Assembly: GCF_023715365.1 (NCBI RefSeq)
Contig: NZ_JAMBNZ010000004.1
Coordinates: forward strand, 299,620-363,619
DNA length: 64,000 nucleotides
Direction: 5' to 3'
Source: Georgenia satyanarayanai
GTDB lineage: Bacteria; Actinomycetota; Actinomycetes; Actinomycetales; Actinomycetaceae
Below, piece by piece: positions 1-9,975 of this stretch. The notes beneath the pieces were generated by a model that saw only the letters and a list, made by a program, of their open reading frames with translations, made no database searches and was not told the DNA's origin. The position numbers and the translations under genes were made by a program. Within the stretch, counting starts at the first letter, position 1, and each line of letters opens with the position of its first letter.

Positions 1-247
1 GGATGCCGTGGACGACCTCGTCGTTGACGGAGATGCACACGTGCGCCGGGTAGCCGTGGTAGCCGAGGAAGTTCGACCGCGCCCCGGCGCGGTCGAGGAC
101 TTGCCGGGCGACGTCGTCGAGCTCGGCGGTGGTCCGCCCGGGCGCGGCGGCCTCCCGCAGCGCCGTGTGGATCTCGGCGACGACGAGGCCGGCGCGGCGC
201 ATGACCCGGACCTGGTCCGGGGTCTTGTACTCGATGCGCTCGCGCAT
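1..247 (-). CDS. map: Type I methionine aminopeptidase, N-terminal part (runs off left edge)
   Basis: Removes the initiator methionine from nascent proteins in the cytosol using a two-metal centre. Only the first 82 codons are present, beginning MRERIEYKTPDQVRVMRRAG and continuing to FLGYHGYPAHVCISVNDEVV, the N-terminal signature of bacterial type I MetAPs with the first active-site histidine. The metal ligands lie beyond the edge. Its ATG shares one base with the adk stop (TGATG), so it is translationally coupled as the last gene visible in the secY-adk-map arrangement typical of Actinobacteria. The family assignment is secure; completeness cannot be judged. Confidence 0.93.
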   Translation of the reverse strand, partial: MRERIEYKTPDQVRVMRRAGLVVAEIHTALREAAAPGRTTAELDDVARQVLDRAGARSNFLGYHGYPAHVCISVNDEVVHGI

Positions 248-819
248 CAGCCCGCGTTCAACGCCGTGAGCAGGCGCTCGGTGACCTCCTCGACGGCACC
301 GATCCCGTCGACCCTCACGAGCAGCCCGCGCCCGGCGTAGTGGTCGGCCAGGGGCGCGGTCTGGTCGTGGTAGACCTCGAGGCGCCGACGGATGACCACA
401 TCGGTGTCGTCGGCACGGTTCTGCTCGGCCGCGCGGCCGAGCAGGCGCTGCACGACGACCTCGTCGTCCGCGGTGAGCTCGACGACGGCGTCCAGGGACG
501 TCCCGCTCGCCTCGAGCATCGCGTCGAGCTCGCGGACCTGGTCCAGGGTGCGCGGGTAGCCGTCGAGCAGGAAGCCGTCCGCGGCGTCCTGCTGGGCCAG
601 GCGGTCCCGGACCATGTCGTTGGTGATCTCGTCGGGCACGTACTCCCCCGCGTCCATGTACCGCTGCGCACGCTGGCCAAGCTCGGTGCGCCCGGCGACG
701 TTGCTGCGGAAGATGTCGCCGGTGGAGATCGCCGGGATGCCGAGTGTGGAGCTCAGGCGGGTGGCCTGGGTGCCCTTGCCCGCTCCGGGCGGGCCGAGGA
801 GGACGAGGCGGCGGCTCAT
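247..819 (-). CDS. adk: Adenylate kinase
   Basis: Catalyses ATP + AMP = 2 ADP in the cytosol. The 190-residue protein opens MSRRLVLLGPPGAGKGTQ with the P-loop at residues 9-17, then has the AMP-binding ISTGDIFR and DGYPRT motifs. The lid is short (around GRAAEQNRADD) with no zinc cysteines, as usual for the 187-190 residue actinobacterial form. Start: the ATG overlaps the secY stop by four bases (ATGA), and the reading frame extending farther upstream is only the antisense-free continuation through secY. It lies between secY and map in one operon. Confidence 0.98.
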   Translation of the reverse strand: MSRRLVLLGPPGAGKGTQATRLSSTLGIPAISTGDIFRSNVAGRTELGQRAQRYMDAGEYVPDEITNDMVRDRLAQQDAADGFLLDGYPRTLDQVRELDAMLEASGTSLDAVVELTADDEVVVQRLLGRAAEQNRADDTDVVIRRRLEVYHDQTAPLADHYAGRGLLVRVDGIGAVEEVTERLLTALNAG

Positions 820-2120
820 CGGAGGAACCCTTCGTAGTGGCGCTGCTGGAGCTGGGAGTCGATCTCCTTGACGGTCTGCAGACCGACGCCCACGACGATG
901 AGGATCGAGGTCCCACCCAGCGCGAAGCCGACGGTGTCGGGCAGGTTGAGGGCCGCGAACACGATGACCGGGAAGATCGCGATGAGTGCGAGGTACAGCG
1001 CGCCCGCCGTCGTGATCCGGGTGATGACGTACTGGAGGTACTCCGCCGTCGGGCGCCCCGCGCGGATGCCGGGGATGAAGCCGCCGTAGCGTTTCATGTT
1101 GTCCGCGACGTCGTCGGGGTTGAAGGTGATCGACGTGTAGAAGAACGCGAAGAACAGGACGAGGACGAAGTAGATCGCCATGTAGAGCGGCGCCGTGGGC
1201 GACAGGAGGTTGAGGCTCACCCACTGCACCCAGCCCTCGGTCTGGTCGCCGAACTGGGAGAACAGACCCGGCAGCGCGAGGAGCGAGGAGGCGAAGATGA
1301 CCGGGATGACGCCGGCCATGTTGATCTTGATCGGGATGTAGGTGCTCGACCCGCCGTACATGCGCCGGCCCACCATGCGCTTGGCGTACTGGACGGGCAC
1401 ACGACGCTGGGACTGCTCGACGAAGACGACGAGCAGGGTGATGACGAGGAGCAGCGCGATCACGATCGTCACGTTCGCGACGCCGTTGGCCGCGCCGCCG
1501 ACGGACCACAGCGCCGACGGGAAGCCGGCCGCGATCGAGGTGAAGATGAGCAGCGACATGCCGTTGCCGACACCGCGCTCGGTGATGAGCTCGCCCAGCC
1601 ACATGATGAGGCCCGTGCCCGCCGTCATGACGATGATCATGATGACGATCGTCATGATCGAGTCGTTGGGGATGAGCGGGACGGAGCAGCCGGGGATGAG
1701 GTTGCCGCTGCGGGCCATCGTGATCATCGTCGTCGACTGGAGGACGGCAAGGAAGATCGTGAGGTAGCGGGTGTACTGCGTGAGCTTGGCCTGCCCCTGC
1801 TGGCCCTCCTTCTGCAGCGCCTCGAAGCGCGGGATGACCACGCGAAGCAGCTGGGTGATGATGCTTGCGGTGATGTAGGGCATGATGCCCAGCGCAAAGA
1901 TCGACAGCTGCAGCAGAGCGCCGCCGGAGAAGAGGTTGACGAGGCCGAGGAGGTCGTTGGTGCTGCCGACGGCCTCGAGGCACTGCTGCACGTTCGGGTA
2001 GGAGACCCCCGGGGTGGGGATGACGGACCCGAGGCGGAAGATCGCCATGATCCCCAGCGTGAAGAGCAGCTTGCGCCGCAGGTCCGGCGTACGGAACGCC
2101 TGGGCGAATGCGCTGAGCAA
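816..2120 (-). CDS. secY: Protein translocase channel subunit SecY
   Basis: Pore-forming subunit of the SecYEG translocon in the cytoplasmic membrane. 434 residues with about ten hydrophobic segments; the N-terminus LSAFAQAFRTPDLRRK followed by GSVIPTPGV is the conserved SecY start. I chose a TTG start at 2118-2120 because an AGGAGG Shine-Dalgarno lies four bases upstream; the frame stays open farther upstream, but that part has no SecY similarity. It follows rplO after a 156-bp gap that contains a strong hairpin, so secY-adk-map may have partly separate expression. Confidence 0.96.
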   Translation of the reverse strand: MLSAFAQAFRTPDLRRKLLFTLGIMAIFRLGSVIPTPGVSYPNVQQCLEAVGSTNDLLGLVNLFSGGALLQLSIFALGIMPYITASIITQLLRVVIPRFEALQKEGQQGQAKLTQYTRYLTIFLAVLQSTTMITMARSGNLIPGCSVPLIPNDSIMTIVIMIIVMTAGTGLIMWLGELITERGVGNGMSLLIFTSIAAGFPSALWSVGGAANGVANVTIVIALLLVITLLVVFVEQSQRRVPVQYAKRMVGRRMYGGSSTYIPIKINMAGVIPVIFASSLLALPGLFSQFGDQTEGWVQWVSLNLLSPTAPLYMAIYFVLVLFFAFFYTSITFNPDDVADNMKRYGGFIPGIRAGRPTAEYLQYVITRITTAGALYLALIAIFPVIVFAALNLPDTVGFALGGTSILIVVGVGLQTVKEIDSQLQQRHYEGFLR

Positions 2121-2232
2121 TCTTCCTCCTGCAATGGTGACGACGGCGGGCGACATAGCTCGCGTCGGCGGTCTGGACCGCAACGTACTGTACCTGTTCC
2201 GGACCGTGGCCCGTGCCACGTCCCGGGAGAGC

Positions 2233-2269
2233 ACGAACGGGCGGCCCGGTGTCCGGACCGCCCGTTCGT
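2233..2269 (-). terminator. Strong hairpin between rplO and secY
   Basis: A perfect 12-bp stem (ACGAACGGGCGG paired with its complement at 2258-2269) with a 13-base loop lies just after the rplO stop codon. It has no U-tract, like most hairpins in this window. It could end or attenuate spc-operon transcription before secY, or protect the rplO 3' end (inference). Confidence 0.6.
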
Positions 2270-2276
2270 CGGCGAC

Positions 2277-2753
2277 TCACGCCTTGGTCAGGGACCCGCC
2301 TGCTGCCTCGATCTTCTCCTGCGCCGAGACCGACCACGCGTTGGCCACGATGTCGAGCTTGACGGTGACCTCACCGCTGCCCAGCACCTTGACCAGCTGG
2401 CCGGAGCGCACCGCGCCCTTGGCGACGAGGTCGTCGACCGTCACGGAGCCACCCTCGGGGAAGAGAGCGGACAGACGGTCGAGGTTGACGACCTGGTACT
2501 CGACGCGGAAGGGGTTCTTGAAGCCGCGGAGCTTGGGCAGCCGCATGTGCAGCGGCATCTGCCCGCCCTCGAAGCCGGCCGGCACCTGGTAGCGGGCCTT
2601 GGTGCCCTTGGTGCCGCGACCCGCGGTCTTGCCGCGCTTGCCGCCCTCACCGCGTCCGACGCGGATCTTGGCGCTCTTGGCGCCGGGGGCGGGACGCAGG
2701 TGGTGCACCTTGAGGGTGCGTGCCTGCTCGGGAGTCTGCTTGGACTCTGCCAT
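2277..2753 (-). CDS. rplO: 50S ribosomal protein L15
   Basis: Late-assembly 50S protein contacting 23S rRNA. 158 residues; the L15 N-terminal domain motif [20 protein letters not shown] is at about residues 29-48 and the [13 protein letters not shown] block follows at about 62-74. Last ribosomal gene of the spc operon here, two bases after rpmD, followed by a hairpin and secY. Confidence 0.98.
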   Translation of the reverse strand: MAESKQTPEQARTLKVHHLRPAPGAKSAKIRVGRGEGGKRGKTAGRGTKGTKARYQVPAGFEGGQMPLHMRLPKLRGFKNPFRVEYQVVNLDRLSALFPEGGSVTVDDLVAKGAVRSGQLVKVLGSGEVTVKLDIVANAWSVSAQEKIEAAGGSLTKA

Positions 2754-2755
2754 GG

Positions 2756-2938
2756 TTACTTGACCTCCTCGACGGAGACCAGGTGGGCCACCGTCGTGAT
2801 CATGCCGCGGACCTCGGGACGGTCCTCACGCACGACGCTCCGGCCGATCCGGCCCAGACCGAGCGTGCGCAGGGTCTGGCGCTGGTTCTCCTTGCCGCCG
2901 ATCGCGGACTTCGTCTGCGTGACCTTGAGCTGTGCCAT
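2756..2938 (-). CDS. rpmD: 50S ribosomal protein L30
   Basis: Small 50S protein of 60 residues, [20 protein letters not shown] onward, with the TLGLGRIG and VRGMI blocks typical of L30. The ATG at 2936-2938 overlaps the rpsE stop (TGATG), which decides this start over a GTG three bases upstream. Too short to be confused with another family in this operon context. Confidence 0.97.
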   Translation of the reverse strand: MAQLKVTQTKSAIGGKENQRQTLRTLGLGRIGRSVVREDRPEVRGMITTVAHLVSVEEVK

Positions 2939-3615
2939 CACGCACCGACCTTCCCGGCAGCGTCAGCCTGCTTCTCCTCGCGTGCCTGCGCCTCGCCGGC
3001 CGCGCGGTTGCGCAGCATGATGGCGGGAGCGACACGCTCGAGCGGCAGACCACGGCGAGCCGCGACGGACTCGGGCTGCTCCAGGTTGCGCAGCGCCTGG
3101 GCGGTGGCGTGCACGATGTTGATCGCGTTCTCCGAGCCGAGCGACTTGCTCAGCACGTCGTGGATCCCGGCGCAGTCGAGGACGGCGCGGACCGGACCAC
3201 CGGCGATGACGCCGGTGCCCGGGGCGGCGGGGCGCAGGAAGACCACGCCCGCCGCGGCCTCACCGGTGACGGCGTGCGGGATCGTCTTCTGAATCATCGG
3301 GACGCGGAAGAAGTTCTTCTTCGCCTCCTCGACACCCTTCGCGATCGCGGCCGGCACCTCCTTGGCCTTGCCGTAGCCGACGCCGACCGTCCCGTTGCCG
3401 TCCCCGACGACGACGAGAGCGGTGAAGCTGAAGCGACGACCACCCTTGACGACCTTGGAGACGCGGTTGATCGTGACGACGCGCTCGATGAACTCGTTCC
3501 TCGGCTCGGCGGCGCCGCGACGGCCCTCGCCCCGGCGACCGCCGGAACGCTCGCCGCCGGCGGCGGGGCCGGCGCCGGTACCGGAACCGGTCCTGCTTCG
3601 CTGCGGTGCAGCCAT
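2938..3615 (-). CDS. rpsE: 30S ribosomal protein S5
   Basis: 30S protein at the mRNA entry site, important for decoding fidelity. 225 residues: an Arg/Gly-rich N-terminal extension (about residues 1-38, with GRRGEGRRG), the dsRNA-binding S5 domain ([16 protein letters not shown]), then the C-terminal domain with [21 protein letters not shown]. Start chosen at MAAPQRS because the open frame upstream only overlaps rplR. The extension and C-terminal tail make it longer than E. coli S5 (167 aa), as is common in Actinobacteria. Confidence 0.98.
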   Translation of the reverse strand: MAAPQRSRTGSGTGAGPAAGGERSGGRRGEGRRGAAEPRNEFIERVVTINRVSKVVKGGRRFSFTALVVVGDGNGTVGVGYGKAKEVPAAIAKGVEEAKKNFFRVPMIQKTIPHAVTGEAAAGVVFLRPAAPGTGVIAGGPVRAVLDCAGIHDVLSKSLGSENAINIVHATAQALRNLEQPESVAARRGLPLERVAPAIMLRNRAAGEAQAREEKQADAAGKVGA

Positions 3616-3649
3616 CAGATGTTCCTTTGCTCTCGTACGTTCACGCTGG

Positions 3650-4021
3650 TCACAGGGCGAGCCCGCCCTCACGGGCGCCGTCGGCGACGGCGGCCACGCG
3701 GCCGTGGTACCGGTTGCCGCCGCGGTCGAACACCGCGGTCTCGACACCGGCAGCCTTGGCACGCTCGGCGACGAGCTCGCCGACGCGACGCGCCTTGGCG
3801 ACCTTCTCGTCGTCCGACGCCCGCAGGTCGGCCTCGAGGGTCGAGGCGGACGCGATGGTGGTGCCGCTCGTGTCGTCGACCAGCTGCGCGACCATGTGGC
3901 GCGAGGAGCGGGTGACGACCAGGCGCGGACGCTCGGCCGTGCCGGAGACCTTCTTGCGGACACGGAGGTGACGGCGCCCGCGAGCGGCGTTCTTGCCCTT
4001 GCCCTTGACGGACAGTGCCAT
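3650..4021 (-). CDS. rplR: 50S ribosomal protein L18
   Basis: 5S rRNA-binding protein of the central protuberance. 123 residues from [20 protein letters not shown], with the conserved [21 protein letters not shown] region and C-terminal [20 protein letters not shown]. Its ATG overlaps the rplF stop (TGATG). Confidence 0.98.
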   Translation of the reverse strand: MALSVKGKGKNAARGRRHLRVRKKVSGTAERPRLVVTRSSRHMVAQLVDDTSGTTIASASTLEADLRASDDEKVAKARRVGELVAERAKAAGVETAVFDRGGNRYHGRVAAVADGAREGGLAL

Positions 4022-4560
4022 CACTTACCTGCCTTTCCGGCCTTGCGGCGGACCTGCTCGCCGGCGTAGCGCACACCCTTGCCCTTGTAGGGCTCGGGCT
4101 TGCGGATCTTGCGGATGTTGGCGGCCAGCTCGCCGACCTGCTGCTTGTCGATCCCGGAGACCGTGAGCTTGGTGGGGGCGTCGACGGTGACCGTCACACC
4201 CTCCGGCGGCTCGATGACGACCGGGTGGGAGAAGCCGAGCGCCAGTTCGACGGCGGATCCCTTGGCGACGGCGCGGTAACCCGTGCCGACGATCTCGAGC
4301 TTGCGCTCGTAGCCCTGGGTGACACCGGTGACGAGGTTGGCGATGAGCGTGCGGGTGAGGCCGTGCAGCGAACGCGACTCGCGCTCGTCGTTCGGCCGGG
4401 TCACGACGACCGCACCCGCGTCGTCGCGAGCGACGGCGATGGGGGCGGGAACGGTGTGGCTGAGGGTGCCCTTGGGCCCCTTGACGGTCACGACCGAGCC
4501 CTCGATGGTGACGTCGACACCTGCGGGGACCGGGACGGGGACCTTTCCGATACGGGACAT
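4021..4560 (-). CDS. rplF: 50S ribosomal protein L6
   Basis: Two-domain 50S protein near the GTPase-associated centre. 179 residues starting [17 protein letters not shown], ending with the L6 signature [21 protein letters not shown]. Length matches the family. It lies between rpsH and rplR with the downstream start overlapping its stop. Confidence 0.98.
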   Translation of the reverse strand: MSRIGKVPVPVPAGVDVTIEGSVVTVKGPKGTLSHTVPAPIAVARDDAGAVVVTRPNDERESRSLHGLTRTLIANLVTGVTQGYERKLEIVGTGYRAVAKGSAVELALGFSHPVVIEPPEGVTVTVDAPTKLTVSGIDKQQVGELAANIRKIRKPEPYKGKGVRYAGEQVRRKAGKAGK

Positions 4561-4578
4561 GTCTCTACTCCTTCCCGG

Positions 4579-4977
4579 CTACCAGACGTAGGCGAGGACT
4601 TCCCCGCCAACGCCCTTGGTCTGTGCCTCGCGGTCGGTGAGCAGACCGGAGGAGGTGGACAGGATCGCCACGCCCAGGCCACCGAGGACCCGGGGCAGGT
4701 TGGTGGACTTGGCGTACACGCGCAGTCCGGGCTTGGACACGCGGCGCACTCCGGCGAGCGAGCGCTCGCGCTGGGGGCCGAACTTCAGCTGGAGCGTGAG
4801 GTTCTTGCCCACCGGGGCGTCCTCGACGTCCCAGCCGGCGATGTAGCCCTCGGTCTTGAGGATCTCGGCGATGTTCTGCTTGAGCTTCGAGTACGGCATG
4901 GTCACCGACTCGTGGTACGCCGAGTTGGCGTTACGCAGACGCGTCAGCATGTCTGCGATGGGGTCAGTCATTGTCAT
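4579..4977 (-). CDS. rpsH: 30S ribosomal protein S8
   Basis: 16S rRNA-binding protein of the platform; in E. coli the S8 homologue is the spc-operon autoregulator. 132 residues with [15 protein letters not shown] at the N-terminus and [20 protein letters not shown] near the C-terminus. Two in-frame ATGs (4977 and 4971) are possible; a GAGG lies four and ten bases upstream of them respectively, so the exact start is uncertain by two codons. Confidence 0.97.
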   Translation of the reverse strand: MTMTDPIADMLTRLRNANSAYHESVTMPYSKLKQNIAEILKTEGYIAGWDVEDAPVGKNLTLQLKFGPQRERSLAGVRRVSKPGLRVYAKSTNLPRVLGGLGVAILSTSSGLLTDREAQTKGVGGEVLAYVW

Positions 4978-5031
4978 CGGGCCTCGGCCCTTCCTCGTCG
5001 GGGTTTCCTACGGGACCTACGACGTAGTCGT

Positions 5032-5217
5032 TTACCAGCTGCTCTTCGTGATGCCGGGGAGCTGGCCGGCAAGGGCCATCTCCCGCAGGCAGATGCGGCA
5101 CAGGCCGAACTTGCGGTAGACCGAGTGCGGACGGCCGCACCGTTGGCACCGGGTGTAGGCGCGCACCGCGAACTTGGGCTTGCGGTTCGCCTTCTGGATC
5201 AGGGCGGTCTTCGCCAC
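5032..5217 (-). CDS. rpsN: 30S ribosomal protein S14, zinc-binding type (type Z)
   Basis: 30S head protein of 61 residues with a zinc ribbon, [20 protein letters not shown], making this the short cysteine-containing S14. The start is GTG at 5215-5217, one base after the rplE stop; the longer open frame overlaps rplE and is a shadow. Many Actinobacteria also have a second, zinc-free S14 elsewhere; that cannot be seen here. Confidence 0.97.
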   Translation of the reverse strand: MAKTALIQKANRKPKFAVRAYTRCQRCGRPHSVYRKFGLCRICLREMALAGQLPGITKSSW

Positions 5218-5218
5218 G

Positions 5219-5785
5219 TCAGTTCTCCTTGAACGGGAAGCCGAGGTGCTTGAGCAGCGAGCGTCCCTCGTCGTCGGTCTTAGCGGTGGTGACGACCGTG
5301 ATGTCCATGCCGCGCACGCGGTCGATCTTGTCCTGGTCGATCTCGTGGAACATCGACTGCTCGTTGAGACCGAAGGTGTAGTTCCCGTTCCCGTCGAACT
5401 GCTTGGGCGAGAGCCCACGGAAGTCGCGGATACGGGGCAGGGCGATCGACAGCAGGCGGTCGAGGAACTCCCACATGCGGTCGCCACGCAGCGTGACGTG
5501 GGCGCCGATGGGCTGACCCTCACGCAGCTTGAACTGGGCGATCGACTTGCGGGCCTTCGTCACCTGCGGCTTCTGGCCGGTGATGAGAGCCAGGTCGCGG
5601 ATCGCGCCCTCGATGAGCTTGGAGTCGCGTGCCGCGTCCCCCACGCCCATGTTGACGACGATCTTGGTCAGACCGGCGACCTGGTTGACGTTCGGGTGCT
5701 GGAACTCCTCGCGCAGCGCGCCGAGGATCTCCTCGCGGTAACGCAGCTTGAGGCGCGGGCTCGTTGCGGTGGTGGTCTCGCTCAT
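5219..5785 (-). CDS. rplE: 50S ribosomal protein L5
   Basis: Binds 5S rRNA and contacts S13 across the subunit interface. 188 residues from [19 protein letters not shown]; the core includes [35 protein letters not shown] and [12 protein letters not shown]. The ATG at 5783-5785 lies one base past the rplX stop; the extended upstream frame overlaps rplX and is rejected. Confidence 0.98.
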   Translation of the reverse strand: MSETTTATSPRLKLRYREEILGALREEFQHPNVNQVAGLTKIVVNMGVGDAARDSKLIEGAIRDLALITGQKPQVTKARKSIAQFKLREGQPIGAHVTLRGDRMWEFLDRLLSIALPRIRDFRGLSPKQFDGNGNYTFGLNEQSMFHEIDQDKIDRVRGMDITVVTTAKTDDEGRSLLKHLGFPFKEN

Positions 5786-5786
5786 G

Positions 5787-6128
5787 TCAGATGTCCTTAC
5801 CGGAGCGCTTGGCGACGCGGACACGCTGCGTGCGCTCCACGCCGTCGCGCTCGACCGTCTCGGTGCGGATCCCGACCCGGGTGCCCTTCTTGGTCTCCGG
5901 GTCGACGACCATGACGTTGCTGGCGTGGATAGCCGCCTCGATGGTCTCGATGCCACCGGTCTTGGCGCCGCGGCCGGACTGACCGACCTTGGTGTGGCGC
6001 TTCATGCGCTGGACACCCTCGACGATGACGCGGTCACGCTCGACGTCGACCTCGAGGACACGGCCCTGCTTGCCCTTGTCGCGGCCTGTGATGACGACCA
6101 CGAGGTCGCCCTTCTTGATCCGAGCCAT
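5787..6128 (-). CDS. rplX: 50S ribosomal protein L24
   Basis: Assembly-initiator 50S protein. 113 residues; a KOW motif near the N-terminus ([20 protein letters not shown], residues about 4-23) and the L24 continuation [12 protein letters not shown]. One base separates it from rplN upstream and from rplE downstream. Confidence 0.98.
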   Translation of the reverse strand: MARIKKGDLVVVITGRDKGKQGRVLEVDVERDRVIVEGVQRMKRHTKVGQSGRGAKTGGIETIEAAIHASNVMVVDPETKKGTRVGIRTETVERDGVERTQRVRVAKRSGKDI

Positions 6129-6129
6129 C

Positions 6130-6498
6130 TCAGATCACCTCCGGAGCCAGGGAGACGATGCGCATGAACTTCTTGTCGCGCAGCTCGCGGCCCACGGGGC
6201 CGAAGATGCGGGTTCCGCGCGGCTCGCCGTCAGCCTTGAGGATGACGGCGGCGTTCTCGTCGAAGCGGATGTAGGAACCGTCGGGGCGACGACGCTGCTT
6301 GGCAGCGCGCACGACGACAGCCTTGACGACGTCGCCCTTCTTGACGTTGCCGCCGGGGATGGCGTCCTTGACGGTGGCGACGATGACGTCACCGATACCG
6401 GCGTAGCGCCGGCCGGAGCCTCCGAGCACACGGATGCACAAGATCTCCTTGGCACCGGTGTTGTCGGCGACCTTCAGTCGCGACTCCTGCTGGATCAT
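6130..6498 (-). CDS. rplN: 50S ribosomal protein L14
   Basis: 122-residue 50S protein at the subunit interface. [20 protein letters not shown] and [20 protein letters not shown] are the family signatures. First gene of the spc-like cluster after a 73-base gap from rpsQ. Confidence 0.98.
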   Translation of the reverse strand: MIQQESRLKVADNTGAKEILCIRVLGGSGRRYAGIGDVIVATVKDAIPGGNVKKGDVVKAVVVRAAKQRRRPDGSYIRFDENAAVILKADGEPRGTRIFGPVGRELRDKKFMRIVSLAPEVI

Positions 6499-6571
6499 TC
6501 GATGTACTCCTGTCGTCGAGCCGGTTCTCAGCCAGGGCTGAGCCTTGCCGAACGGATGGGGGGCTGGTGGG

Positions 6572-6856
6572 CTACTTGGCCTTCTCGACGATGTCGAGAA
6601 GTCGCCAGCGCTTGGTCGCGCTCAGCGGCCGCGTCTCCATGATACGGACGAGGTCGCCGACGCCGGCCGAGTTGGCCTCGTCGTGCGCCTTGACCTTGCT
6701 CGTGCGGCGGATGACCTTGCCGTACAGCGGGTGCTTGACGCGGTCCTCCACCTCGACGACGACGGTCTTGTCCATCTTGTCGGACACCACGTAGCCACGG
6801 CGCACCTTGCGGTCGTTGCGCTCCTGCGTGGTGGTCTCTTCGGTGTTCTCGCTCAT
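6572..6856 (-). CDS. rpsQ: 30S ribosomal protein S17
   Basis: 16S rRNA-binding assembly protein. From ATG 6856 it is 94 residues: [20 protein letters not shown] leads into [24 protein letters not shown] at 6866-6868 that overlaps the rpmC stop (GTGA) would add four residues and is a reasonable alternative. Last gene of the S10 cluster. Confidence 0.96.
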   Translation of the reverse strand: MSENTEETTTQERNDRKVRRGYVVSDKMDKTVVVEVEDRVKHPLYGKVIRRTSKVKAHDEANSAGVGDLVRIMETRPLSATKRWRLLDIVEKAK

Positions 6857-6864
6857 GGCCTCGA

Positions 6865-7104
6865 TCACTTCTCGCTGCTGGGCGCGGTGCGGATGCCGAG
6901 CTCGCGCTCGTGCACGATGGTGTAGATGCGGGCGATGTCGCGACGCACGGCCTTGAGCCGACCGTGGTCCTCGAGCTGCCCGGTGGCCGAGGAGAAGCGC
7001 AGCTTGAACAGCTCCTCCTTCGCCTTCGCGAGCTCTTCAGCCAGGGTCTCGTCGGTCATCCCGTCCAGGTCGAACGGAGTCAGGCCCTTGGAACCGATAG
7101 CCAT
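6865..7104 (-). CDS. rpmC: 50S ribosomal protein L29
   Basis: 79-residue, largely helical 50S protein near the exit tunnel. The [20 protein letters not shown] segment is diagnostic. Its ATG overlaps the rplP stop (TGATG). N-terminal extension [16 protein letters not shown] precedes the standard core. Confidence 0.97.
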   Translation of the reverse strand: MAIGSKGLTPFDLDGMTDETLAEELAKAKEELFKLRFSSATGQLEDHGRLKAVRRDIARIYTIVHERELGIRTAPSSEK

Positions 7105-7523
7105 CAGCCTTCACCACCCTCACGGCTCACGAAACGAGTCTTCATGGGGAGCTTGTGCTGCGCGCGGGACAGGGCCTCGCGCGCCAGCTCCTCGGGGACA
7201 CCGGCCAGCTCGAAGAGCACGCGGCCGGGCTTGACGTTGGCGACCCACCACTCGGGCGAGCCCTTGCCGGAACCCATGCGGGTCTCAGCCGGCTTCTTGG
7301 TCAGCGGGCGGTCGGGGTAGATGTTGATCCACACCTTTCCACCACGCTTGATGTGCCGCGTCATGGCGATACGGGCGGCCTCGATCTGCCGGTTGGTGAC
7401 GTACGCGGGCTCGAGAGCCTGGATCGCGAACTCACCGAAGGCGATCTCGGTGCCACCCTTGGCCACGCCGGAGCGCTTGGGGTGGTGCTGCTTGCGGAAC
7501 TTGGTCCGCCGGGGGATGAGCAT
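7104..7523 (-). CDS. rplP: 50S ribosomal protein L16
   Basis: 50S protein near the A-site tRNA and L7/L12 stalk base. 139 residues starting [19 protein letters not shown] with [19 protein letters not shown] and [19 protein letters not shown]. The start at 7521-7523 gives the family's normal length; the open frame continuing upstream overlaps rpsC. Confidence 0.98.
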   Translation of the reverse strand: MLIPRRTKFRKQHHPKRSGVAKGGTEIAFGEFAIQALEPAYVTNRQIEAARIAMTRHIKRGGKVWINIYPDRPLTKKPAETRMGSGKGSPEWWVANVKPGRVLFELAGVPEELAREALSRAQHKLPMKTRFVSREGGEG

Positions 7524-7528
7524 CTCGC

Positions 7529-8356
7529 TCAGGCCTCCGTTCCTGACTCGGCGGGGGCTGCGGCCTGCTCGGCAGGCGCGCCCTCGGTCTGCTCGGCCTG
7601 GCGAGGACCACGGGCGCCCTCGGGCCGGCGGCCACGGGGACGGTCGGCGCCGCCACGTTCGCCGGCGCGGCCACGGCCACGCGGGGTGGCGTCGGCCTGC
7701 TCGCGGGCGAACTCGCGCTCGGTCTGGTCGCCCTTGTAGATCCACACCTTGACGCCGATGCGCCCGAAGGTGGTGCGGGCCTCGAAGAAGCCGTAGTCGA
7801 TGTTCGCGCGGAGGGTGTGCAGCGGCACGCGGCCCTCGCGGTAGAACTCCGAGCGGGACATCTCGGCGCCGCCGAGACGGCCGGAGCACTGCACCCGGAT
7901 CCCCTTGGCGCCGGCGCGCTGCGCGGACTGCATGCCCTTGCGCATCGCACGACGGAAGGACACGCGGCTGGCGAGCTGCTCGGCAATGCCCTGGGCGACG
8001 AGCTGAGCGTCGATCTCGGGGTTCTTGACCTCGAGGATGTTCAGCTGCACCTGCTTGCCCGTGAGCTTCTCCAGCTCCCCGCGCAGGCGGTCGGCCTCGG
8101 CGCCGCGGCGGCCGATGACGATGCCCGGACGCGCGGTGTGGAGGTCGACGCGGACCCGGTCGCGGGTGCGCTCGATGTCGACCTTGGAGATGCCGGCGCG
8201 CTCGAGACCAGAGGCCATGAGCTTGCGGATGGCGACGTCCTCGCGGACGTAGTCGCGGTACCGCTGCCCGGGCTTGGTGCTGTCTGCGAACCACCGCGAG
8301 CGGTGGTCAGTGGTGATGCCGAGCCGGAACCCGGTCGGGTTGACCTTCTGACCCAC
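7529..8356 (-). CDS. rpsC: 30S ribosomal protein S3
   Basis: Part of the mRNA entry channel and helicase activity of the 30S subunit. 275 residues, GTG start overlapping the rplV stop. [15 protein letters not shown] begins the protein; the KH domain follows with [17 protein letters not shown], then the C-terminal domain. The last ~60 residues are an Arg/Gly- then Ala/Glu-rich tail ([11 protein letters not shown]...), longer than E. coli S3 (233 aa) but common in Actinobacteria. Confidence 0.98.
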   Translation of the reverse strand: MGQKVNPTGFRLGITTDHRSRWFADSTKPGQRYRDYVREDVAIRKLMASGLERAGISKVDIERTRDRVRVDLHTARPGIVIGRRGAEADRLRGELEKLTGKQVQLNILEVKNPEIDAQLVAQGIAEQLASRVSFRRAMRKGMQSAQRAGAKGIRVQCSGRLGGAEMSRSEFYREGRVPLHTLRANIDYGFFEARTTFGRIGVKVWIYKGDQTEREFAREQADATPRGRGRAGERGGADRPRGRRPEGARGPRQAEQTEGAPAEQAAAPAESGTEA

Positions 8357-8796
8357 TATCGGGTCCTCCCCTTCGTTCCAGCGGCGGATGAGCTCGCGCC
8401 GACCTTGCTGTCGTCGCCCACGACCACGGTGATGTGGCTCGTGCGCTTGAGGATCCGGCTCGCGCTGCCCTTGGCCCGCGGCCGGAAGCGCTTGAGCGTC
8501 GGCCCCTCGTCCACGAACGCCGCGCTGATGACGAGAGCGTTCTCGTCGAACGCCTCACCGGCCTGGTCGGCCTTGACGCGAGCATTGGCGATCGCGCTCT
8601 CCACGACCTTACGCACCGTCTCGGCTGCCGCCTGAGGGGCGAACCGCAGCACGGTCACGGCCTCGGAGGCGCGCTGACCGCGGATGGTGTCCACGACGCG
8701 CCGAGCCTTGAGGGGCGTGACGCGCACGTATCGCGCCTGCGCCTTGGCTTCCATCATTCCTGCCTTACTTGTCGGATGTGCGGGTTGCTGGGTCAC
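8356..8796 (-). CDS. rplV: 50S ribosomal protein L22
   Basis: Lines the peptide exit tunnel. 146 residues from a GTG at 8794-8796 that has GAGG six bases upstream within the rpsS stop region; core [18 protein letters not shown] and [18 protein letters not shown] start at [10 protein letters not shown] (8757) would give 133 residues and cannot be excluded; its Shine-Dalgarno is weaker. Confidence 0.95.
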   Translation of the reverse strand: MTQQPAHPTSKAGMMEAKAQARYVRVTPLKARRVVDTIRGQRASEAVTVLRFAPQAAAETVRKVVESAIANARVKADQAGEAFDENALVISAAFVDEGPTLKRFRPRAKGSASRILKRTSHITVVVGDDSKVGASSSAAGTKGRTR

Positions 8797-8804
8797 CAGA
8801 CGCC

Positions 8805-9086
8805 TCAGCGGCGTCGGGCCTTGCGGTCGTCCTTGTCGTGCCCGCGATAGGTGCGGGTCGGGGCGAACTCCCCCAGCTTGTGGCCGACCATCGACTCGGT
8901 GATGAAGACCGGGACGTGCTTGCGGCCGTCGTGCACCGCGAAGGTGTGGCCCAGGAAGTCGGGCGTGATGACCGACCTGCGGGACCAGGTCTTGATGACG
9001 TTCTTGGAGCCCGTCTCGTTGGCCGTGTCCACCTTCTTGAGCAGGTGGCCGTCGACGAAGGGACCCTTCTTGAGGCTGCGAGGCAT
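8805..9086 (-). CDS. rpsS: 30S ribosomal protein S19
   Basis: 93-residue 30S head protein. [20 protein letters not shown] and [20 protein letters not shown] are invariant family blocks. It lies in the S10 cluster between rplB and rplV. Confidence 0.99.
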   Translation of the reverse strand: MPRSLKKGPFVDGHLLKKVDTANETGSKNVIKTWSRRSVITPDFLGHTFAVHDGRKHVPVFITESMVGHKLGEFAPTRTYRGHDKDDRKARRR

Positions 9087-9104
9087 CTCGTCGCTCTCCT
9101 ACTC

Positions 9105-9941
9105 TCAGCGCTTCTTGCCGGTGCGCCGGCGGCGCACGATGAGCTGGTCGCTCGGCTTGTTCGGACGGCGGGTCCGGCCCTCGGGCTGACCCCAGGGGCT
9201 GACCGGGTGGCGACCACCGGAGGTCTTACCCTCACCACCACCGTGGGGGTGGTCGACGGGGTTCATCGCGACACCACGGACGGACGGGCGCTTGCCCTTC
9301 CACCGCATGCGGCCGGCCTTGCCCCAGTTGATGTTCGACTGCTCGGCGTTGCCGACCTCACCGATGGTGGCGCGGCAGCGCGAGTCGACGTTGCGGATCT
9401 CACCGGAGGGCATCCGCAGCTGGGCCATCGTGCCCTCACGGGCGACGAGCTGGACCGACGCACCGGCCGAGCGGGCGATCTTCGCGCCGCCACCGGGCTT
9501 GAGCTCGATGGCGTGGATGACCGTACCGACGGGGATGTTGCGCAGCGGCAGGTTGTTGCCCGGCTTGATGTCCGCGCCGGGGCCGTTCTCGATGACGGTG
9601 CCGACCGAGATCTTGTTCGGCGCGATGATGTAGCGCTTCTCGCCGTCGGCGTAGTGCAGGAGCGCGATGCGCGCCGTGCGGTTGGGGTCGTACTCGATGT
9701 GCGCGACCTTGGCCGGCACGCCGTCCTTGTCGTGACGGCGGAAGTCGATGACGCGGTAGGCACGCTTGTGGCCACCACCCTTGTGACGGGTGGTGATACG
9801 ACCGGTGCTGTTACGGCCACCGCTCTTGCTCAGCGGACGGACCAGCGACTTCTCGGGCTGCGACCGGGTGATCTCGACGAAGTCGGCCACGCTCGAGCCA
9901 CGACGGCCCGGCGTCGTCGGCTTGTACTTACGGATTGCCAT
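9105..9941 (-). CDS. rplB: 50S ribosomal protein L2
   Basis: One of the largest and most conserved 50S proteins, needed for subunit association and peptidyl transfer. 278 residues starting [20 protein letters not shown]; the C-terminal block [20 protein letters not shown] contains the conserved histidine implicated in peptidyl transferase function. Length matches the family. Confidence 0.99.
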   Translation of the reverse strand: MAIRKYKPTTPGRRGSSVADFVEITRSQPEKSLVRPLSKSGGRNSTGRITTRHKGGGHKRAYRVIDFRRHDKDGVPAKVAHIEYDPNRTARIALLHYADGEKRYIIAPNKISVGTVIENGPGADIKPGNNLPLRNIPVGTVIHAIELKPGGGAKIARSAGASVQLVAREGTMAQLRMPSGEIRNVDSRCRATIGEVGNAEQSNINWGKAGRMRWKGKRPSVRGVAMNPVDHPHGGGEGKTSGGRHPVSPWGQPEGRTRRPNKPSDQLIVRRRRTGKKR

Positions 9942-9975
9942 GGGTGTCGATCCTCAATCTCTCCAGCGCGCGGCG

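Noticed and set aside
744..3020. Plus-strand frame of 758 codons opposite secY-rplO-rpmD
   Set aside because: Asp/Glu/Arg-rich shadow translation of conserved minus-strand genes; no Shine-Dalgarno or recognisable domain.
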